Shown: positions 5,800 through 10,590 of the stretch, in pieces | How the letters are laid out: each line of letters begins with the position of its first letter | Numbering within the stretch: position 1 is the stretch's first letter | NCBI GenBank assembly: GCA_023392035.1 | Contig: JAEVZY010000242.1 | Location: 1 to 10,590 of the forward strand | DNA from: Pseudomonadota bacterium | Lineage (GTDB): Bacteria; Pseudomonadota; Gammaproteobacteria; Burkholderiales; Burkholderiaceae_D | DNA: 10,590 nt | Direction: 5' to 3' | Notes under the pieces: model-generated | What the model was told of the DNA's origin: nothing | Seen by the model: the letters and a program-made list of their open reading frames with translations, nothing else | Databases searched by the model: none | Position numbers and translations under genes: made by a program

Positions 5800-6885
5800 T
5801 CAGAGCGGCTTGACCAGGGCGGCATCGGGCCGCTCCACAAAAGCCGCCAGCTCATCACGCAGGCGTTCTCCTTCGGCGATCGCGGTCCTCCAGTCGGCAA
5901 TCCGGCGCTCATGTTGCAGACCGTAATGCGGAAAATCGCGGCGGTCGGGCAGGCGTTTGCGCGGCAGGCGCCGCAAGAATTCTTCGGTGGGTGAAATCAA
6001 CACCAGGTTGTCCAGCCAAGGCCGGCAGGGCAGGCGCGCGGCATGGCGCCAGGGCAGGTGCTTGTCCAGCCAGCCGGGCACGATGCGCGGGCCGAAATGC
6101 GGATACAGCACCAGCTCATCCTGCAGGCGGTGATAGGGCAGGGCCAGGTGGTAATCCACCAAGCCGCCATCCCAGTAGGCGCCAGGCGGCGCATGCGGCA
6201 CGTCGCGCACCGCTTCCATCACCAGCGGCAGGGTGCCTGAAGACAGCAGCGCGGCCTGCAGATTGTCGCTGGTCAGCGGCACGTTGCGCGTGGTGAAGGG
6301 ATCGAAGCCCTGGCTCAACCAGGCAGTCGCAGCGCGCGCATCCTGCAGCAGCACGCGTTCCATGTGGCGCGCCAAATGGCGGCGCGAGAGCGCATTGGCC
6401 AGCGCCGCGACTGCAAAGCCCTTCTTCTCGGCGCGCGCGTGCGCCGTGGCCGCCAGGCTGCCGGCGCCGCGGGCGGCAATCACCACCAGCCGGTTCCAGG
6501 GGTGAGCCAGCACTTCGCTTTCATGGCCGCCGACCAGCTTGTTCAAGATATCGCGCACCACCGTGCTGACATGATGCGCGCTCGGCTTGTCGGGATAGCG
6601 CTGCTCTTCGCAATACAAATTCGACAGGCGGCCAAACGCAGCCACCGGATCGGCGTGACAAGCCGCGGCCATGCGCCAGGCGCCGATGGAGGCGCCGATC
6701 AACAGCCGCTCGCGCGGCGCTGTCGGCAGCCATTGGCCAAACAGCCATTGATCGAGGTGCTGGAAGATCAGGCCCTTGGGTCCGCCGGCCGCGGCCGGTA
6801 TGACGCCGATGTCGGATGCCTGCAGGCCATGTGAGCGAATGCGGGCCAGGGCACGCGGCCCGGCGTGGATGTGGATCGATTTCAT
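5800..6885 (-). CDS. Patatin-like phospholipase family protein
   Basis: A 361-residue cytosolic-looking hydrolase with no signal peptide. The oxyanion-hole motif GGPKG is at residues 34-38, the nucleophile elbow GASIG at 64-68 (Ser66), and the catalytic-dyad motif DGG at 239-241 (Asp239), all in the order expected for patatin-like lipases that cleave acyl esters of phospholipids. The stretch LSSGTLPLVMEAV before the DGG is also typical. The natural substrate cannot be read from sequence. The reading frame stays open for 164 codons further upstream, but I chose ATG 6885 because the conserved opening (MKSIHIHAGPRAL) begins there; ATG 6948 would add 21 unlike residues. Neither start has a clear Shine-Dalgarno. 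It is divergent from the MFS gene and converges on the Mpo1-like gene with a six-base gap. Confidence 0.85.
   Translation of the reverse strand: MKSIHIHAGPRALARIRSHGLQASDIGVIPAAAGGPKGLIFQHLDQWLFGQWLPTAPRERLLIGASIGAWRMAAACHADPVAAFGRLSNLYCEEQRYPDKPSAHHVSTVVRDILNKLVGGHESEVLAHPWNRLVVIAARGAGSLAATAHARAEKKGFAVAALANALSRRHLARHMERVLLQDARAATAWLSQGFDPFTTRNVPLTSDNLQAALLSSGTLPLVMEAVRDVPHAPPGAYWDGGLVDYHLALPYHRLQDELVLYPHFGPRIVPGWLDKHLPWRHAARLPCRPWLDNLVLISPTEEFLRRLPRKRLPDRRDFPHYGLQHERRIADWRTAIAEGERLRDELAAFVERPDAALVKPL
5803..5835 (+). terminator. Possible weak hairpin terminator after the Mpo1-like gene
   Basis: GAGCGGC (5803-5809) pairs with GCCGCTC (5829-5835). In the rightward transcript the stem extends by two G-U and two normal pairs, leaving an 11-base loop. 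It starts ten bases after the Mpo1-like stop and lies inside the last codons of the patatin-like gene. No T-run follows, so an intrinsic terminator is uncertain. Confidence 0.25.
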
Positions 6886-6911
6886 GGAGTGGGCAGTGTA
6901 GCGCAGAGCGT

Positions 6912-6941
6912 GTCCGGCAGCGTCCAGCAGCGTCGGGCAAT
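6912..6941. repeat. Three tandem 10-bp repeats upstream of the MFS gene
   Basis: The units are GTCCGGCAGC (6912-6921), GTCCAGCAGC (6922-6931) and a degenerate GTCGGGCAAT (6932-6941, seven of ten matches to the first). The period is about one helical turn. The third unit runs into the palindrome at 6935-6946. The repeats occupy the place where a -35 box would be expected for the TATACT at 6948, so a DNA-binding regulator could sit here. Confidence 0.6.
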
Positions 6942-6953
6942 TGCCCATATACT
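6935..6953 (+). promoter_or_regulatory. Perfect palindrome plus -10 box, probable operator/promoter of the MFS gene
   Basis: GGGCAATTGCCC (6935-6946) is a perfect 12-bp palindrome. One base later TATACT (6948-6953) matches the -10 consensus at five of six positions. No recognisable -35 lies 16-18 bases upstream. The layout suggests a repressor site in the promoter spacer, or a promoter that needs an activator. The MFS start codon is 82 bases downstream of the box. Confidence 0.4.
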
Positions 6954-6961
6954 CACGACAA

Positions 6962-6979
6962 GCTTCGCCGAGCCGAAGC
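6962..6979 (+). other. Small hairpin in the MFS gene leader
   Basis: GCTTCG (6962-6967) and CGAAGC (6974-6979) form a six-base stem with a six-base loop. If transcription starts from the TATACT box the hairpin would be at the very 5' end of the MFS transcript, where it could affect stability. No riboswitch class is recognisable. Confidence 0.3.
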
Positions 6980-7035
6980 GCCACAGACAAACGGACCGCT
7001 CTTTTCGAGCCGGTTCGCGGGAGACAGGAACTCAC

Positions 7036-8316
7036 ATGCCACGCAATCCCTGGGCCGGACCGGCCACGGTCGATTCTCCTTATGCCTATGCGCGCATGCT
7101 GATAGCGCTGGTGCTGATGACGCTGGGCGCCGGCGGCATGTATGTGGTGCCGGTGGTGCTGCCGGTGGTGCAGGCGGATTTCGGCATCACGCGTGCCGAG
7201 GCGGCACTGCCTTATACCCTGTTGATGATCGGCTTCGGCATCGGCGGCATCTGGCTCGGGCGCATGGCCGACAAGCGCGGCGTCACCGTGCCGCTGGTAT
7301 TGGGCGGCATTGCACTGGCAGCGGGTTACAGCCTGGCGGCTGCCGCCGACAACATCATCCTGTTCGCGCTGGTGCATGGAGTGATCATCGGCACCATCGG
7401 TTGCGCCAGTTCCTTTTCACCGCTGATTGCGGACATCTCCCACTGGTTCGTCAAGCGCCGTGGCATTGCGGTGGCGGTATGCGCCAGCGGCAATTACCTG
7501 GCTGGCGTGGTGTGGCCGCCGATTGTGCAGCACTTCATTGAAACGATTGGCTGGCGCCAGACCTATGTGGCGTATGGAATTTTCACCGGCGTGCTGATGA
7601 TCTTGCTGGCGCTGACCATGCGCCGCCGTCCGCCTTTGCATGAAGTTTCAGTGGCGGCCGTCAAGAGCGTGGACGCCCATAGCCTGGGCGCAGATTCCAG
7701 CAAACCCTTTGGCATGTCACCGCGGTCGGCCCAGTTCCTGCTGTGCGTGGCGGCCGTCGGTTGTTGCGTGGCGATGTCGATGCCGCAGGTGCATATCGTG
7801 GCGTATTGCGGCGACCTGGGCTATGGGCCCGCGCGCGGCGCGCAAATGCTGTCGCTGATGCTGGGCTTTGGCATCGCCAGCCGCCTGGTTTCCGGCGTGG
7901 TGTCGGACAAGATCGGCGGCTTGCGCACCTTGCTGGTCAATTCGATTGCGCAGTCCACGGTGCTGCTGCTGTTCCTGCCCTTTGATGGATTGGCTTCGCT
8001 GTACGTCATCTCCGCCCTGTTCGGGATTGCCCAGGGCGGCCTGGTGCCGTCCTACGCCATCATCGTGCGTGAACATTTCTCGGCCAGGGAAGCCGGCGCG
8101 CGGGTCGGCATGGTGATGACTTTCACCATGGTCGGCATGGCGCTTGGCGGTTGGATGTCGGGAATGATCTTCGACCTCACCGGCTCGTACCAGGCGGCAT
8201 TCATCAATGGCTTTGCCTTCAATGTGATGAATGCGGCGATTGTCTACTTCCTGCTCAGGCGCACCCGTCGCAAGGAACTGCCGGTATTTGACGCGGGCAG
8301 CCTGAAAGAGGCGTGA
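7036..8316 (+). CDS. MFS transporter (12 membrane spans, monocarboxylate/oxalate-formate-like)
   Basis: A 426-residue major facilitator protein of the inner membrane. Twelve hydrophobic spans can be drawn: about 21-46, 58-77, 84-103, 105-128, 142-165, 173-195, then a polar loop at 196-230, then 231-255, 267-288, 295-315, 318-345, 355-378 and 385-407. Motif A is clear after span 2 (GRMADKRG, 75-82), with its echo after span 8 (SGVVSDKIG, 286-294). The pattern resembles the oxalate/formate and monocarboxylate branch of MFS carriers, but the substrate cannot be told. The reading frame is open upstream to 6865; I chose ATG 7036 because AGGAA (7026-7030) lies five bases before it and the length then fits the family. 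The regulatory repeats at 6912-6953 probably control it. It converges on the antitoxin gene, 20 bases beyond its stop. Confidence 0.9.
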   Translation: MPRNPWAGPATVDSPYAYARMLIALVLMTLGAGGMYVVPVVLPVVQADFGITRAEAALPYTLLMIGFGIGGIWLGRMADKRGVTVPLVLGGIALAAGYSLAAAADNIILFALVHGVIIGTIGCASSFSPLIADISHWFVKRRGIAVAVCASGNYLAGVVWPPIVQHFIETIGWRQTYVAYGIFTGVLMILLALTMRRRPPLHEVSVAAVKSVDAHSLGADSSKPFGMSPRSAQFLLCVAAVGCCVAMSMPQVHIVAYCGDLGYGPARGAQMLSLMLGFGIASRLVSGVVSDKIGGLRTLLVNSIAQSTVLLLFLPFDGLASLYVISALFGIAQGGLVPSYAIIVREHFSAREAGARVGMVMTFTMVGMALGGWMSGMIFDLTGSYQAAFINGFAFNVMNAAIVYFLLRRTRRKELPVFDAGSLKEA

Positions 8317-8327
8317 CCAAGAGTGCG

Positions 8328-8348
8328 CCGCGGGGTTCAGTGCCGCGG
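8328..8348. terminator. Possible bidirectional hairpin between MFS and antitoxin genes
   Basis: Two CCGCGG copies (8328-8333 and 8343-8348) can pair as a six-base stem with a nine-base loop between the converging genes. The second copy is inside the antitoxin's last codons. No T-run flanks it, so termination is only a possibility. Confidence 0.2.
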
Positions 8349-8654
8349 TTCCACCGTCAGGCGCAGGCCCAATGAGCTGAGCAGGGCAACCAAAGTCTTG
8401 AGTGTGGGATTGCCATTTTCAGAGAGCGTGCGATACAGCGTTTCGCGACTCAAGCCGGCATTCACGGCCAACGCGCCCATGCCGCCACAGGCTTCGGCTA
8501 CGGTGCGCAGGGCCAGCAGCGCGGCGCCCACCTGATCTGGATCTTCCAGGGATTCAAGCGCGACCTTGAGATAGGCGATGGCCAGCTCAGGGTCCTGGCG
8601 CAGTTCTTCCAGTTCGCGCTGGTGATGCGAAACAGCGGCGTTCAGTTTGACCAT
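8337..8654 (-). CDS. HI1420-type antitoxin (addiction module antidote, HTH)
   Basis: A 105-residue protein. Its N-terminal part holds DPELAIAYLKVALE (21-34), the hallmark of the 'putative addiction module antidote' family (HI1420-like). A helix-turn-helix follows at about 58-95 (GGMGALAVNAGLSRETLYR, then LKTLVALLSSLGLRL). Such antitoxins bind and neutralise the partner RelE/HigB-like toxin and, with it, repress their own promoter. The ATG at 8654 lies inside the 3' end of the toxin gene, giving a 13-base overlap and probably coupled translation; a GGAAG sits about 11 bases upstream. The frame is open further upstream, but the added residues are unlike the family. The toxin-first order is usual for this type. 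Confidence 0.9.
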   Translation of the reverse strand: MVKLNAAVSHHQRELEELRQDPELAIAYLKVALESLEDPDQVGAALLALRTVAEACGGMGALAVNAGLSRETLYRTLSENGNPTLKTLVALLSSLGLRLTVEPRH

Positions 8655-8974
8655 GATTGCAGTTTCTTCCAATGTGACCAGAGTTCCTGGGCGTTGCGTA
8701 TGTCCTTGCTTTGCTGCCGCTTGTCGCCGGCGCAAAGCAGGATGATCAGTGCATCGCCCTGCCGTCCAAAATAAATCCGGTAGCCGGGCCCGACATGTAC
8801 ACGCATCTCGAGCACGCCTTCGCCTACCGATTTACAGTCGCCAAAATTGCCGCATTCAAGCTGCCGTATGCGCATGCGGATCCGGGCTTGACCGATTTTG
8901 TCGCGCAAGCCATTCAACCAATCGGAGAAAGGCTCGCAGCCGCGCTCATCGCGGTAGCGGTAGATTTCCAGCAC
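8642..8974 (-). CDS. RelE/HigB-like toxin, HI1419 type (Gp49 family)
   Basis: A 110-residue toxin of the RelE/ParE superfamily. Family features in order are FSDWLNGLRD (16-25), the basic helix QARIRMRIRQLECGN (29-43), the central EMRV with GPGYRIYF (56-69), and LLCAGDKRQQSKDI (79-92) with its conserved GDK. Relatives cleave mRNA on ribosomes or otherwise arrest growth when the antitoxin is lost; the target here is inferred from the family. The start is GTG 8974, with GAGG (8980-8983) five bases before it. The C-terminal tail overlaps the antitoxin start. Parts of the module are more AT-rich than the neighbours (8641-8700 has 28 G+C of 60), in keeping with horizontal gain, though no mobile-element ends are visible. 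Confidence 0.9.
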   Translation of the reverse strand: MLEIYRYRDERGCEPFSDWLNGLRDKIGQARIRMRIRQLECGNFGDCKSVGEGVLEMRVHVGPGYRIYFGRQGDALIILLCAGDKRQQSKDIRNAQELWSHWKKLQSWSN

Positions 8975-8983
8975 TTGAGCCTC

Positions 8984-9012
8984 AATGTAGTTTATAAGCT
9001 ACTGTTCGTCAA
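8984..9012 (-). promoter_or_regulatory. Toxin-antitoxin promoter with embedded near-palindromic operator
   Basis: On the minus strand TTGACG (9012-9007) is followed after 17 bases by TACATT (8989-8984). Between and over them lies GTAGTTTATAAGCTAC (8987-9002), a 16-bp inverted repeat with one mismatched pair, well placed for repression by the HTH antitoxin. A TATAAA (8996-8991) inside the repeat is an alternative -10 that would leave the GAGG ribosome site in the transcript. Confidence 0.5.
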
Positions 9013-9122
9013 GGACTACGGAAATCTGGGTGGCGGGTAGGTAGGAATGGTTGCAGGCCGAATCAGAAGTGGATTTGAAGCGAAATCGGTGACCGACACA
9101 ATGCATCGATCACCATGCCGGA

Positions 9123-10184
9123 TCAGCGCTGACGCCAAGTCTGGCCGTGCTGCAAAACGATGAAGTGCTCCGGCGCGTCGCCGGCCTCTGCCAATGCGCG
9201 CGCCAGCGCCTTTGGCGGTTCATCCAGCGCTTCATCGGTCAACTCGAAAGTGCCCCAATGGAGGCCGATCGACTGCCGCGCCTGCAGGTCGCGATGAATC
9301 TGTACCGCCTCTTGCGGATTCACGTGCTGGTTGTGCATGAACCAGCGTGGCTCATAGGCGCCAATGGGAAGCAAGGCCAGATCGACCGGACCCAGGCGCT
9401 GGCGGATGTCCGAGAAATCTTTTGAGTAGCCGGTGTCGCCGGCAAAGAACACACTCTTTGCATCGCCATCCGTGGCTTTCAGCCACCATCCGCCCCACAG
9501 CGTGCGGAAGCGGTCATGCAGTCCGCGCGCCGACCAGTGCTGTACCGGCGTCAGCTTGAATTGAACGCCGCGCCACTGCAGGCCTTGCCACCAGTCGAAT
9601 TCCTGCACATTTGTGATGCCTTGCGCCGCGAACCAGGGCTTGAGCGCCAGCGGAACCAGGAACAGCGGCGGCCCGCCGGCCTGGCGGTTCAGTGCCTGCA
9701 CGCTATCGCGGTCCAGATGGTCGTAGTGGTTATGCGAAATCAGCACCACATCGACATGCGGCAATTCGGCCAGCGAGAGTGCCGGCGGCACCTTGCGCTG
9801 CGGTCCCATGAATTGCACGGGAAAGGCGCGCTCGGAAAACATGGGATCGGTCACGATGTTGAGCCCGCCGAGCTGCAGCAACATGGTGGCATGCCCGATC
9901 CAGGTCGCACTCAATTGCGAGGGACGCGCCGCATGATTGGCCTGCAGCCAGGCCAGGTCCGGCCGCTGCACGGGAAAGCGATAGCCATTGGCGGGCGGCG
10001 GCGGCAAGCCGGCGACGCGCCTCTCCCATTGCCACTTGAGGAAGGAACCGCCGATCGGGCCCTGCAGGTAATTGTTGCGGAACCCGGTCGGCGTGTGATG
10101 CGGCTTGGCCGAATCGTAATAGGGATTCTTGTAGCTGCAGCCGCCCAGCAGCAGGAGCAGGGCCAGATGACGTAGCACGCGCAT
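9123..10184 (-). CDS. MBL-fold lipoprotein hydrolase, NAPE-PLD/RomA-like
   Basis: A 353-residue metallo-beta-lactamase-fold protein with a lipoprotein signal: MRVLRH, a leucine run, and the lipobox LGGC (13-16). Cleavage before C16 would anchor it in the membrane facing the periplasm. Metal-binding residues are the HxHxDH motif SHNHYDH (H151, H153, D155, H156), then H216 (TPVQHWSAR), D250 (FFAGDTGY) and H309 (LHWGTF). The pattern TWIGHATMLLQ, TDPMFSERAFP and the WSAR/WGGW region are those of the N-acylphosphatidylethanolamine-phospholipase-D-like (RomA/UlaG-related) group, so a phosphodiester or lactone substrate is likely but not proven. The ATG has AAGGG (10195-10191) six bases upstream, and only 17 bases separate it from the parC stop, so co-transcription with parC is probable. 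Confidence 0.88.
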   Translation of the reverse strand: MRVLRHLALLLLLGGCSYKNPYYDSAKPHHTPTGFRNNYLQGPIGGSFLKWQWERRVAGLPPPPANGYRFPVQRPDLAWLQANHAARPSQLSATWIGHATMLLQLGGLNIVTDPMFSERAFPVQFMGPQRKVPPALSLAELPHVDVVLISHNHYDHLDRDSVQALNRQAGGPPLFLVPLALKPWFAAQGITNVQEFDWWQGLQWRGVQFKLTPVQHWSARGLHDRFRTLWGGWWLKATDGDAKSVFFAGDTGYSKDFSDIRQRLGPVDLALLPIGAYEPRWFMHNQHVNPQEAVQIHRDLQARQSIGLHWGTFELTDEALDEPPKALARALAEAGDAPEHFIVLQHGQTWRQR

Positions 10185-10202
10185 ATCCGGCCCTTGTCCT
10201 TG

Positions 10203-10590
10203 CTAGAGCACCGGCTTCAGGGAAGCGGGTTTCACCCTGGATTCCAGCTTCCTGCCCTTGCGGGCGCGCTTGCCGAAGTGCGCGGCCAGCGAATTCCCCG
10301 AGAGCTTCACTTCCTGCGCCTTGCCACCGCGACCGCTGCCGCTCACTTCCACGCCTTTTTGCGTGATCGGCTGGGCCGCGATCAAGGCTTCCTTCTTCTC
10401 CAACTCCATCAGCGTGGTACCGCGCCCACCGCCGGAAAGTGTTTTGACTTCAGCCAGGCCGAACACCAGCAGGCGGCCTTCACCGGAAAGGCAGGCCAGG
10501 GCGCTGGCGTCCGCCATCACCACCTTGGGCGCCAGCGGCGTCGCGTCTTCATCCAGCGCGATTAAGCCCTTGCCGCCGCGCACGCGCGAG
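10203..10590 (-). CDS. parC: DNA topoisomerase IV subunit A, C-terminal part (5' end outside window)
   Basis: The last 128 residues of a longer protein that enters from the right edge. They read as blades of the C-terminal beta-pinwheel of a type IIA topoisomerase A subunit: SRVRGGKGLIALDED at the edge, then GRLLVFGLAEVKTLSGGGRG, TLMELE, and a basic end (HFGKRARKGRKL) closed by SLKPVL. The GGGRG-TTLMELE arrangement and basic tail match ParC of Burkholderiales better than GyrA. ParC and ParE form topoisomerase IV, which unlinks daughter chromosomes. The catalytic tyrosine domain is outside the window, so ParC versus a GyrA-like paralogue rests on this tail alone. The stop is TAG. The lipoprotein gene follows closely. 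Confidence 0.88.
   Translation of the reverse strand, partial: SRVRGGKGLIALDEDATPLAPKVVMADASALACLSGEGRLLVFGLAEVKTLSGGGRGTTLMELEKKEALIAAQPITQKGVEVSGSGRGGKAQEVKLSGNSLAAHFGKRARKGRKLESRVKPASLKPVL

Noticed and set aside
6886..7377. N-terminal extension of the patatin-like protein by up to 164 residues
   Set aside because: The added residues are low-complexity His/Gln/Arg, run antisense to the MFS gene, and the conserved patatin-family opening begins at ATG 6885.
9086..9114. Inverted repeat GGTGA...TCACC with the short palindrome TCGGTGACCGA after the lipoprotein gene
   Set aside because: The stem is only five bases with a 17-base loop and no T-run follows; I could not support it as a terminator or operator.
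1..10590. tRNA, rRNA, CRISPR arrays, insertion sequences, attachment sites or origins
   Set aside because: Reading through the sequence I saw no tRNA cloverleaf, spaced repeats, transposase motifs or paired element ends.

Overview
This window reads as ordinary chromosome from a GC-rich betaproteobacterium. Burkholderiales, probably Oxalobacteraceae (Herbaspirillum/Collimonas-like), is my inference from the protein styles and high G+C, not a search result. Nine complete and two partial protein genes fill almost all of it. There are no RNA genes, insertion sequences, CRISPR arrays or phage genes, and no gene-free stretch over 300 bases.

Left part (1-1861): an iron-sulfur flavoprotein reductase of the CDP-6-deoxy-glucoseen reductase type runs leftwards off the edge. 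It is head-to-head with a YeeZ-like NAD-dependent epimerase/dehydratase. Only 11 bases separate the two start codons and neither has a visible Shine-Dalgarno, so leaderless translation is possible. The epimerase ends tail-to-tail, with a 23-base overlap, against a leftward two-gene operon (4429-1839). That operon encodes a spermidine-synthase-fold protein and, coupled through a TTGA overlap and a TTG start with a strong GGAGG, a complete GspE/PulE-type secretion or pilus ATPase without any other secretion gene nearby.

Centre (4430-5793): a compact divergent promoter region separates that operon from a rightward pair, a classical SDR oxidoreductase closely resembling E. coli YgfF and a small DUF962/Mpo1-family membrane protein. 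The second gene converges, six bases away, on a leftward patatin-like phospholipase (6885-5800).

Right part (6886-10590): the intergenic region upstream of both the patatin gene and a rightward MFS transporter holds three tandem 10-bp repeats, a perfect 12-bp palindrome and a TATACT box, which together look like a regulated promoter. The MFS gene converges on a leftward toxin-antitoxin pair of the HI1419/HI1420 (HigBA-like) type, toxin gene first, with a 16-bp near-palindrome overlapping its promoter. Upstream of it lie a lipoprotein metallo-beta-lactamase-fold hydrolase of the NAPE-PLD/RomA type and the C-terminal end of parC (topoisomerase IV subunit A), both leftward and probably co-transcribed.

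I see no clearly new multi-gene system. The best leads are the spermidine-synthase-like/GspE pair, the repeat-palindrome promoter of the MFS gene, the head-to-head genes without ribosome sites, and the operator of the toxin-antitoxin pair.
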